Origin: Shewanella marina JCM 15074
Lineage (GTDB): Bacteria > Pseudomonadota > Gammaproteobacteria > Enterobacterales > Shewanellaceae
Assembly (NCBI RefSeq): GCF_000614975.1
Contig: NZ_BALM01000011.1
Span: forward strand, 1 to 64,000
Reading direction: 5' to 3'
Length of the DNA stretch: 64,000 nt
Notes under the pieces: generated by a model
Told to the model about the DNA's origin: nothing
What the model saw: only the letters and a program-made list of their open reading frames with translations
Databases searched by the model: none
Made by a program: the position numbers and the translations under genes
Shown here: positions 1 through 6,880 of the stretch, piece after piece
How positions within the stretch are numbered: the first letter of the stretch is position 1
Layout of the letters: every line of letters begins with the position of its first letter

Positions 1-110
1 AGTGGCCTTGTTTTTTCCAATAATAAATTGTCCCATGTAATGTATAGAGGCTAATAAATAAAAATTAATATCACATATCGTATTTACAGCCTCCATTATT
101 ACAGTATTTA

Positions 111-150
111 TACTTAATCTTGTTTATTACTATGTAGGCAAGATTAAGTA
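111..150 (+). promoter_or_regulatory. Hairpin just upstream of exporter operon
   Basis: Two perfect 12-base inverted arms (111-122 and 139-150) are separated by a 16-base loop. The structure ends 4 bases before the ribosome binding site AGGAG (154-158) of the first gene, whose ATG is at 165. There is no U-run after it, so it is not a classical intrinsic terminator. It could be an RNA processing or attenuation hairpin between an upstream gene outside the window and the exporter genes, or an operator. Confidence 0.45.
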
Positions 151-164
151 AACAGGAGTTTGCT

Positions 165-731
165 ATGAAAGAAATAAAGTTAGAACAGGTGATGGCATAT
201 CAAAATGAAGATATTGTTGCTCGCTTTATAAAAAATTATGGTGTTGATAAAGAACAAGCCAATATTATATTTGATGATGTTAAACGTTGGTTGTGGCTAG
301 CTTATAAAGTCAGAGCTGAAGGAATCAAAAAACCATTAGTGATTGATGCCCAATTAGTTGTTTTAGATGAAATGTGGCACAACTTTATTTTATTCACTCG
401 AGAGTATAGTGGTTTCTGTAAAGCGTTATTTGGTCAATATTTACATCACTCGCCTAATACTGAATCAAATAAAAAGAAAGAAGCTGACAAATATAAAGAT
501 ATGTCAGTTGCGGAACGAAAGAAAATATTGATGGACAGTAAACGTTGGCAGTATGAGTTTATTTATGATCATTTAGGTAAAGATGTATTTATTCGTTGGT
601 ATAAAGAATATCCAAGTCAATATACGGTTGAATCACTGTGTCAGATGGCTTATGAGGCTGAACATCAGCGTTCTGAAAATAAACGCAATGAGTTTGAGCG
701 GATGAGAGGCGAAATGTCTGGCGCAGCTTAG
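165..731 (+). CDS. GRDP-like (glycine-rich domain-containing protein-like) protein
   Basis: This is a 188-residue soluble protein with no signal peptide or membrane segment. The central block, about residues 63-98, holds a conserved-looking pattern: DEMWHNFILFT, then YSGFC, then FGQYLHHSP. That pattern resembles the bacterial GRDP-like family (Pfam PF07173) as I recall it; the biochemical role of that family is not established. The conserved W/H and HH residues could bind a ligand or metal, but this is a guess. The ATG at 165 follows AGGAG at good spacing. The gene is followed after 17 bases by the HlyD-type gene and then the ABC exporter, so all three probably form one operon. In this context a role in making, modifying or handling the exported peptide is plausible but only inferred. 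Confidence 0.6.
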   Translation: MKEIKLEQVMAYQNEDIVARFIKNYGVDKEQANIIFDDVKRWLWLAYKVRAEGIKKPLVIDAQLVVLDEMWHNFILFTREYSGFCKALFGQYLHHSPNTESNKKKEADKYKDMSVAERKKILMDSKRWQYEFIYDHLGKDVFIRWYKEYPSQYTVESLCQMAYEAEHQRSENKRNEFERMRGEMSGAA

Positions 732-748
732 ACAAACGGGAGGACGGT

Positions 749-2011
749 ATGCAGTATTTTTCTGATAGAGATAAACTTTTTAGAAAAGAGGTTTTGGAAA
801 AGAATAATAAAGTAAAAACGTTAGGTGAAGTGCTGCTACGTCAACCGCCTGAGTACAAGTGGATTGCCTATATTTTATTTATCGCAATTTGTGTTTTTGT
901 CGTTTATTTATTTATGGGGAATTACGCTAAACACGCCACTGTATTTGGGGTCATTACTGTAGATAAAGGCGTTGTAAAATTAAGTGCGAGCCGTGAAGGA
1001 AAAATTGAGCAGCAGTTATTTAATGAAGGCGATATCGTTGCGAAAGGGCAACTGCTATATGTTATTTCAACTGAGCGACATAGTTCTTTAGATAAAAACT
1101 TAGATCAAAATATTTTGCTGCAACAACAACAATTAAACCAGTCTTTACAAGAAGATATTAAGATTGCCGAACAAAAGATGGTGCTCGATAAACAGCTATT
1201 AAGTGACAGAATAGTCGCTAAAAAGAGTGAGATTAATCATCTTGAACAACAGCTCGTTATCTATGACGAACGTTTGGTGTTAGCACGTAAAAGTCTACAA
1301 CGTAATGAGCAACTATTAGCTTCAGGGCATACCAATCAAGCCCAAATCGACAATGTCTATGAAGATTATTTAGCGCTGAAAACTAAACGTAACGATCTGA
1401 ATTTAAAAATCACAAATAGTGAAACTAAACTCACGGAACTGAATAATGACTTAGCATTAATGCCTGCTGTTTTTAATGAAAAAATTAACTTACTCGAGCG
1501 TAAACTGATTGAGAATGAGCAACGCATTGTCGATGCTTCCGCTAAAATTGATTATCGAATTTATGCGCCCACAGCAGGCGTTATCGCCACTCAGCATTCG
1601 TTTATTGGTGAGTACATTAAAAAAGGCGAATTGATTGGCAGTTTGATCCCCGCTGATTCTACTTTGCAAGCAGAGTTATATGTGCCTGCAAGCTCCATTG
1701 GTTTTATTAAGGAAGGCCAACAAGTTGCCATGCGCTATAGCGCCTTTCCATATCAGCACTTTGGCTTGCAGCAGGGACAAGTTGCTAGTGTTTCAAAGGT
1801 CATTTCATTACCGGAAGAGTTGCAAACCACGGTCGAGCTGTCTGGCGCCGTTTATAAGGTGGTGGTGTCGCTAACATCGCAACACATTAAGGTTGGCGAG
1901 GACCTGATTAGCTTAGGTGTTGGAATGGAGTTAGAAGCAAGCGTAAAACTTGAAGATCGTTCATTGGTGCAATGGATTTTAGAGCCTATTTACAGCTTAA
2001 GGGACAGTTAA
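749..2011 (+). CDS. HlyD-family periplasmic adaptor of a type I / bacteriocin exporter
   Basis: This 420-residue protein is a membrane-fusion (adaptor) subunit that links an inner-membrane ABC exporter to an outer-membrane channel. It has a short cytoplasmic N-terminus, one membrane segment at about residues 38-56, a biotinyl/lipoyl-like half, a long alpha-helical hairpin rich in Gln, Leu and Glu at about residues 115-240, the second lipoyl half (YAPTAGVIATQH), and a C-terminal beta domain. A strong Shine-Dalgarno GGGAGG lies at 738-743. The gene ends one base before the ABC transporter begins, indicating an operon. The length and the order adaptor-then-C39 ABC protein match CvaA/CvaB-type peptide exporters. 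No outer-membrane TolC-like gene is present here, so a general TolC is presumably shared. Confidence 0.9.
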   Translation: MQYFSDRDKLFRKEVLEKNNKVKTLGEVLLRQPPEYKWIAYILFIAICVFVVYLFMGNYAKHATVFGVITVDKGVVKLSASREGKIEQQLFNEGDIVAKGQLLYVISTERHSSLDKNLDQNILLQQQQLNQSLQEDIKIAEQKMVLDKQLLSDRIVAKKSEINHLEQQLVIYDERLVLARKSLQRNEQLLASGHTNQAQIDNVYEDYLALKTKRNDLNLKITNSETKLTELNNDLALMPAVFNEKINLLERKLIENEQRIVDASAKIDYRIYAPTAGVIATQHSFIGEYIKKGELIGSLIPADSTLQAELYVPASSIGFIKEGQQVAMRYSAFPYQHFGLQQGQVASVSKVISLPEELQTTVELSGAVYKVVVSLTSQHIKVGEDLISLGVGMELEASVKLEDRSLVQWILEPIYSLRDS

Positions 2012-2012
2012 C

Positions 2013-4172
2013 ATGAATAACTTAATTGATCGAATTAATTTTTCTGGTAAGCAGTCTTTACCTGTTATTTTACAAACAGAAGCCGCTGAATGTGGTTTAG
2101 CTGCTATGGCGATGATTGCTGGATATTATGGCTGTAATATCGATTTATTTCATTTGCGCCAAATGCATCGAGTATCAATGACAGGCTCTACTTTACGTGG
2201 ACTGACCCAATTAGCGGATAAAATTGGCTTAGAACATAGAGCGGTACAGTGTCAGTTAGAAGATATGAAGCAGCTAAAGACACCTTGTATTATTCACTGG
2301 GATCTTGATCATTTTGTGGTATTGAAAAAAATATCGGGTAACAAATTTCATATTCATGACCCTGCTACAGGTTTACGAGTGTGCTCTTTGGCAGAGATGT
2401 CAGATAGCTACACCGGTGTGGCACTAGAACTTACGCCTAAAAATGATTTTAAAAAACAAGAACACGTTGAAACGGCGTCGTTAAGTTCATTCTGGACCAA
2501 CTTAGAAGGCTGGAAACAATCTTTACTGACGATTTTTATTTTTTCGATGTTATTACAAGCATTTATTTTGGTGACGCCAATATTTATGCAGCTTACTGTG
2601 GACGACGTCATTATCAGCAATGATTATAGTTTGTTGATGATACTTGCAATTGGTTTTGGCTGCGTGTTGCTACTACAGGCTTTATCGACTGGACTCAGGT
2701 CATTATTGATTATGTTATTAGGTAATCAGTTGTCATTGCAGATGAACTCGAATTTGGTCGGTCATCTGTTTAAATTGCCGATGGATTACTTTGAAAAGCG
2801 TCATATTGGTGATGTGGTATCACGTTTTCGCTCATTAGAATCGATTAAAAATCTACTGACTACCACGTTAGTTGAAAGTATTGTTGATGGTCTAATCGTC
2901 ATCGGCTTATTAGTGATGATGTACATCTACAGCATTGAACTCATGTTATTGGTGGTATTGGCTTCAGCCTTGTATTTATTAGTACGGGTGGTGTCATATC
3001 AAAAGCTACGCCATGTAAACCGTGAGAATATTGTTGCCACTGCAAAGAAAGACAGCAATTTTATGGAGTCGGTACGGGGCATTCAGAGTATTAAGTTATT
3101 TACTAAAGAGGCCGACAGGTTAAGCCTGTTTAATAATTTCAATGTCGACAGTGCTAATACCTCGATTAAAGTTGAGCGTCTACGAGTCATGTTTAGCTGG
3201 ACCAGCATGCTTATTTTTGGTGTTGAAAATATTCTAGTCATTTACCTGGGGGCTGAAATGGTGATGACGAATATTTTAACTGTGGGAATGTTACTAGCTT
3301 TTGTGTCATATAAAACTCAGTTTGAGCAAAAAATTAATAATCTCATTGATAAATATATTGAGTTTAAAATGTGTTATCTGCACTTGGAGCGTTTGGGCGA
3401 TATCACCTTAACGGAACAAGAAAGTGATTTGGGCGAAGCAGATGATGAATTTAATGTGGCTGGTAATTTGACGCTTAAAGAGATTCAATTTAGCTATTCT
3501 GACGAAGAGCGAGATGTGTTAAATAACTTAAGCTTAACCATAAGTAGTGGTGATTCAGTCGCGATTGTTGGGCCATCAGGTTGTGGAAAAAGCACGCTCA
3601 TGAAAGTGATGTTAGGATTATTAAAACCGAGCCAAGGGCAGGTCTTAGTTGATGGTCGAGATATTCGTAAGATCGGTTTAGTTAACTTTAGAAATCAAGT
3701 GGCTAGCGTCTTGCAAAACGATCAACTTTTATCTGGCACCATTATGGATAATATTACATTTTTCAGCCAAGAACCTGATCGTCAGTGGGCTGAAAAATGT
3801 GCTGAACTTGCGGGGATAGATAAAGACATACAGCGGTTGCCCATGGCTTATCGTTCTCTGATTGGTGATATGGGATCGAGTCTTTCTGGTGGGCAAGCAC
3901 AACGTCTACTGTTGGCTAGAGCTTTTTATAAGCGACCTAAGATTTTATTCTTAGATGAGGCGACCTCGAGCTTAGACTTAGCGACCGAACAACATGTTAA
4001 TGCGGCAGTAAAGCAGCTTAATATTACGCGAATTATGATTGCTCACCGACCGCAGACAGTGATGACAGCAGATCGCATTTTGCGTTTTGATAAAAATGGT
4101 GTGCAGGAAATCAGTAAAGAGGACTTTGGTCAACGCCGCCGCGCAAATAGTGCTGCATTTGCCTCTGCATGA
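2013..4172 (+). CDS. Peptidase C39 domain ABC transporter (bacteriocin/peptide exporter)
   Basis: This 719-residue protein belongs to the peptidase-containing ABC transporters (CvaB/LagD type), which cleave double-glycine leaders and export the mature peptide. The N-terminal C39 peptidase domain spans about residues 14-140 and has an intact active site: Gln21 (oxyanion), Cys27 in TEAAECGLAA, His100 in DLDHFVVL and Asp116 in HDPATG. The membrane domain covers about residues 165-460. The ATPase domain has Walker A GPSGCGKS near residue 520, the signature LSGGQAQR near 624, Walker B ILFLDEA near 644, and a switch His in IAHRP. It starts one base after the adaptor gene. An intact Cys27 means it should process leaders, unlike the degenerate HlyB-type domains. 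The small double-glycine peptide gene at 6628-6819 is the obvious candidate substrate. Confidence 0.95.
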   Translation: MNNLIDRINFSGKQSLPVILQTEAAECGLAAMAMIAGYYGCNIDLFHLRQMHRVSMTGSTLRGLTQLADKIGLEHRAVQCQLEDMKQLKTPCIIHWDLDHFVVLKKISGNKFHIHDPATGLRVCSLAEMSDSYTGVALELTPKNDFKKQEHVETASLSSFWTNLEGWKQSLLTIFIFSMLLQAFILVTPIFMQLTVDDVIISNDYSLLMILAIGFGCVLLLQALSTGLRSLLIMLLGNQLSLQMNSNLVGHLFKLPMDYFEKRHIGDVVSRFRSLESIKNLLTTTLVESIVDGLIVIGLLVMMYIYSIELMLLVVLASALYLLVRVVSYQKLRHVNRENIVATAKKDSNFMESVRGIQSIKLFTKEADRLSLFNNFNVDSANTSIKVERLRVMFSWTSMLIFGVENILVIYLGAEMVMTNILTVGMLLAFVSYKTQFEQKINNLIDKYIEFKMCYLHLERLGDITLTEQESDLGEADDEFNVAGNLTLKEIQFSYSDEERDVLNNLSLTISSGDSVAIVGPSGCGKSTLMKVMLGLLKPSQGQVLVDGRDIRKIGLVNFRNQVASVLQNDQLLSGTIMDNITFFSQEPDRQWAEKCAELAGIDKDIQRLPMAYRSLIGDMGSSLSGGQAQRLLLARAFYKRPKILFLDEATSSLDLATEQHVNAAVKQLNITRIMIAHRPQTVMTADRILRFDKNGVQEISKEDFGQRRRANSAAFASA

Positions 4173-4195
4173 TAGGTATAAGCCAACTACAATTG

Positions 4196-4224
4196 TTGAG
4201 CGATAGCTTTATATTGTCTACAAT
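4196..4224 (+). promoter_or_regulatory. Probable sigma-70 promoter of the DUF3297 gene
   Basis: A TTGAGC -35 element (4196-4201) and a TACAAT -10 element (4219-4224) are separated by 17 bases. They lie in the 84-base gap between the exporter stop codon and the DUF3297 ATG at 4257. The arrangement suggests the DUF3297 gene is transcribed independently of the exporter operon. Confidence 0.5.
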
Positions 4225-4256
4225 GGCGCACTTTTTGACTTTGGGTAAGAAATAAT

Positions 4257-4505
4257 ATGAGCGACACTCAATCACAACCAGCTTTACCAGATCGCCTTTC
4301 AGGTAATCCACGTAGCCGTTTTCATGTGGCAGAATTTTTTGAGCATGACATTGGTATCCGTTTAAACGGCAAAGAGCGTTTTGATGTTGAAGAATATTGC
4401 ATCAGTGAAGGTTGGGTAAAAATTCCTTCGCCTAAAGCGCTAGATCGTTTCGGTCAACCGATGTTAATTACCTTAAAAGGTACTGTTGAAGCATTTATTA
4501 AGTAA
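4257..4505 (+). CDS. DUF3297 family protein
   Basis: This small 82-residue protein matches the DUF3297 family over its full length, with the landmarks PDRLSGNPRS near the N-terminus, GIRLNG and VEEYCISEGW in the middle, and LKGTVE near the end. The family is widespread in Proteobacteria and has no established function. The gene has its own promoter-like sequence and is followed by an intrinsic terminator, so it looks like a stand-alone housekeeping gene lying between parts of the peptide system. Confidence 0.85.
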   Translation: MSDTQSQPALPDRLSGNPRSRFHVAEFFEHDIGIRLNGKERFDVEEYCISEGWVKIPSPKALDRFGQPMLITLKGTVEAFIK

Positions 4506-4539
4506 CCTTGTTTGGGTAATTAATTGCAGAATTTAACAA

Positions 4540-4566
4540 GGGTCTAATTTATTTAGACCCTTTTTT
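4540..4566 (+). terminator. Intrinsic terminator after DUF3297 gene
   Basis: An 8-bp stem GGGTCTAA/TTAGACCC (4540-4547 and 4553-4560) with a 5-base loop is followed by six T residues. It also separates the DUF3297 gene from the convergent TPR gene. Confidence 0.85.
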
Positions 4567-4572
4567 ATTGTG

Positions 4573-6282
4573 TTATTTATGCATTGAGCGAGACTTTATT
4601 TGAGTTTGAAGCTGCATGAGTTTAGTTTCTAGCTCTTGTCGATACAGGCTTTGACCTTGGCATTTTTGTAGGACAAAATTACAGGTTCTTACGACAGTAC
4701 GCCATCTTGGATTTTGTGGTAGGGTAGCTAAGCTAAAATAACGCTCCATCGCCCTAGCACGTAAGCGGCCATCATCAATACCCACGCTCCAAATTTTACT
4801 CTGTTGTGCCAGTTCTAATTTACCTGTTTGGGTATTTTCTTCCCACATTTGTAGGGCTAAATGCATTAACTCGATTAATTGACTTTTAACCTCATCATCG
4901 CTGATCTCTTTTATTGGTGGTGTCACCTGTTTAGTTGTCTCTGGTGTGCTTTGGTTTTCAGGCGTAATTGCTGTTGCGGTTTTAGTGCGGAAATGATGCC
5001 ATCCCCATATTACTAATAGCGAGCCAATGATTATCGCTGCTAGTATCCAAAATAAAGGAAAAAACAATTTATTATCGGTCGTTGCAGGCTGTGGGGTAAA
5101 TGTAAATGAGCTCTTAATTTTTTCAATTCTTAGATCATTTTTACGAATAAGTTGCGAAGATAATGTATCTGCATATAAACGCCAGTATTTGCTGGATTGT
5201 TCAAAGTTAAGTTGTTTTTCACTGAGCGTCGCCATCGCCGTATAGAGCTGTTCTTGTAGTTTATACTCTTTATTTTTTTTCATTAATTGGTATGCCATTT
5301 CAAAGGCTTGATAAGCTTGCTCTAGTTTGTTCTGCTTTTCATAAATGATGCCTTGAATATACCAATATTTAGGGTTTTGCTCAGATGATTGGAATAAATT
5401 AAAGGTATGCTTAGCTTGATCTAACCATGATTGTGCTTGGCTAAGTTGATTGGATTGTGCGGTTATCTCTGCCAATAGTACATAAGCATTTGATAAATAT
5501 CGAAAGGCATTTTCCTGCTTAAATATATCTGCAGCATTATTGAGTAATTCTAACGCCTTATGTGTGTCTCCATTTAAATAGAAGGCATAGCCTAGTTTTG
5601 ACAGGGTATTGTTAGCTCTGAGCGATTGGCCGATATCATTAAAAAGTGAGTAGGCATTACGATATGACACAATCGCTTCGTTAAGCTTGTGTTGGTCAAC
5701 ATATAAGGAGCCTAAGTTGTTTAGTACAACCGCTTGTCCTAGCTTATTTTTTTCCTGATTATGGAGTTCATAACTTTTCATTAGCAATTGAATGCTGGTA
5801 TCAAAATCACCGTAAACTTTATAGATATTGGCTAAGTCGTTATAGCTTAGTGAAACAAGTTTGTTGTTCTTTATTTCAATTGCTAGAGAAAGGGATTGCT
5901 CAAACTCTTTAAAAGCTTGTTCATACAAACGTTGGTGGAAATAACTAATACCTAATTGACGGTGGAGGCGAATCGCTAAGGTGGGATCTAGATTTGAGAC
6001 TTGTTTTAAGTTGGTTTTAAGTAAGGTTTCTGCAGAGGTGAGATCGCCTATTTCTTGATACAGTGTCGACAGTGCCAAGCTGGATAATATGTATTGTTGA
6101 CTATCAGGTTTTAATGTTTTGAGTAGATTCTCGCATTTTAAGATTTGCTGGCTAACATTAGTTTGTTCAATATTATGCGGACGACATACTAATTCATCTG
6201 CTTGAGTCGAAAATATAGTAAGAAAAGTGACTAAATAAACGAATAAATTGCAACTTCTGTGTAAGTACCTTTCGAAATCCAT
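4573..6282 (-). CDS. Membrane-anchored tetratricopeptide repeat protein, possible sensor/regulator
   Basis: This 569-residue protein has an N-terminal signal or anchor segment (about residues 12-28). A long series of TPR-like helical hairpins follows, covering about residues 45-390, with repeats of the type NNLGSLYVDQHKLNEAI. A second membrane segment lies at about residues 404-424. The C-terminal cytoplasmic part of about 145 residues ends in a compact conserved-looking region (WSVGIDDGRLRARAMERY, then LPQNPRWRTVVRTCNFVL). The predicted layout puts the TPR array outside the inner membrane and the C-terminal domain inside, as expected for a signal-transducing protein. I do not recognise the C-terminal domain with certainty. 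The gene is divergent from the double-glycine peptide gene and shares a roughly 330-base intergenic region with it, so control of peptide production is a reasonable inference. Confidence 0.7.
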   Translation of the reverse strand: MDFERYLHRSCNLFVYLVTFLTIFSTQADELVCRPHNIEQTNVSQQILKCENLLKTLKPDSQQYILSSLALSTLYQEIGDLTSAETLLKTNLKQVSNLDPTLAIRLHRQLGISYFHQRLYEQAFKEFEQSLSLAIEIKNNKLVSLSYNDLANIYKVYGDFDTSIQLLMKSYELHNQEKNKLGQAVVLNNLGSLYVDQHKLNEAIVSYRNAYSLFNDIGQSLRANNTLSKLGYAFYLNGDTHKALELLNNAADIFKQENAFRYLSNAYVLLAEITAQSNQLSQAQSWLDQAKHTFNLFQSSEQNPKYWYIQGIIYEKQNKLEQAYQAFEMAYQLMKKNKEYKLQEQLYTAMATLSEKQLNFEQSSKYWRLYADTLSSQLIRKNDLRIEKIKSSFTFTPQPATTDNKLFFPLFWILAAIIIGSLLVIWGWHHFRTKTATAITPENQSTPETTKQVTPPIKEISDDEVKSQLIELMHLALQMWEENTQTGKLELAQQSKIWSVGIDDGRLRARAMERYFSLATLPQNPRWRTVVRTCNFVLQKCQGQSLYRQELETKLMQLQTQIKSRSMHK

Positions 6283-6627
6283 CAGTAGATGTTCCTTATC
6301 AATCTCTTATTATCTCAATAAGCGAAAATAAACAATGTATGTCTCTGTTCGCTTATAAAATAAGTTAAAAAGTCAGGTTTACAAGTCCTATGTATTTCAA
6401 GTTGTTAGAAGCAAAACATGCCCTGTAACTGTCATATTTTCCCTAATTTAAGCCCTAGATGACCCTAGCAAAAATAGCAAATATAGTCCAAATTTTTAAC
6501 AAATTAATCGTTTTAATTTTACTTGCGGCAGTCGCAACTACAACTTGATGTGTGCCAGCAGTTATTCAGTTTTTGTAAGTATTGATTGAGATAATTGCGG
6601 ACTAAAATAATGAAGAGGGCTAGACAG
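6283..6627. promoter_or_regulatory. Divergent intergenic region between TPR gene and peptide precursor
   Basis: This AT-rich region of about 345 bases must hold the promoters of both divergent genes. I found no promoter that I would call with confidence. A small inverted repeat TTGCG/CGCAA occurs at 6523-6537. The region may contain operator sites for a peptide-responsive regulator, but none is demonstrable by eye. Confidence 0.4.
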
Positions 6628-6819
6628 ATGAATCCAACAAAGAATCAAAAAAGTATGAATAAAAATAGTCATGAGGCTGAGTTACAAGCCGATGCTAAAG
6701 ATGAACGTTTGCAAACCATTGATGATGCATTATTGGATAATTGCTCTGGAGGCGTGAACGAAGGTATATGTAATGGACATCAATTTTGTGTGTATTGCCA
6801 AATACCACCTCAAAATTAA
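6628..6819 (+). CDS. Double-glycine leader peptide precursor (bacteriocin/RiPP-like)
   Basis: The 63-residue product starts at ATG 6628, chosen because AGAGGG at 6614-6619 is a good Shine-Dalgarno; in-frame upstream codons TTG 6595 and ATG 6610 lack one. The polar, acidic leader ends in LLDNCSGG (residues 35-42), with hydrophobic Ile at -12, Leu at -7 and GG at -2/-1 relative to the predicted cut. This is the pattern recognised by C39 peptidases, although Cys replaces the usual aliphatic residue at -4. The predicted mature core is residues 43-63, 21 residues with Cys at 48, 54 and 57 and a Pro-Pro near the end. A strong terminator follows. It is the likely substrate of the C39 ABC exporter at 2013-4172. 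I recognise no known bacteriocin family. Confidence 0.7.
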   Translation: MNPTKNQKSMNKNSHEAELQADAKDERLQTIDDALLDNCSGGVNEGICNGHQFCVYCQIPPQN

Positions 6820-6834
6820 ATAACTAAAACAAAG

Positions 6835-6874
6835 CAAGCTAACCGTTAAACAATATTAACGGTTAGCTTGTTTG
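6835..6874. terminator. Bidirectional terminator between peptide gene and metH
   Basis: A perfect 15-bp stem (6835-6849 and 6856-6870) with a 6-base loop is followed by TTT. It lies between the convergent peptide gene and metH and can serve both strands, since the minus side runs into a T-rich stretch. Confidence 0.8.
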
Positions 6875-6880
6875 TACTGA

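Noticed and set aside
1-54. Possible C-terminal end of an upstream gene (frame 1 ends at 54; frame 2 ends at 40)
   Set aside because: Too short to identify; either frame could be chance, and no homology is recognisable.
6595-6627. Upstream TTG (6595) and ATG (6610) as starts of the peptide precursor
   Set aside because: Neither has a Shine-Dalgarno; ATG 6628 has AGAGGG at good distance and gives a typical leader length.
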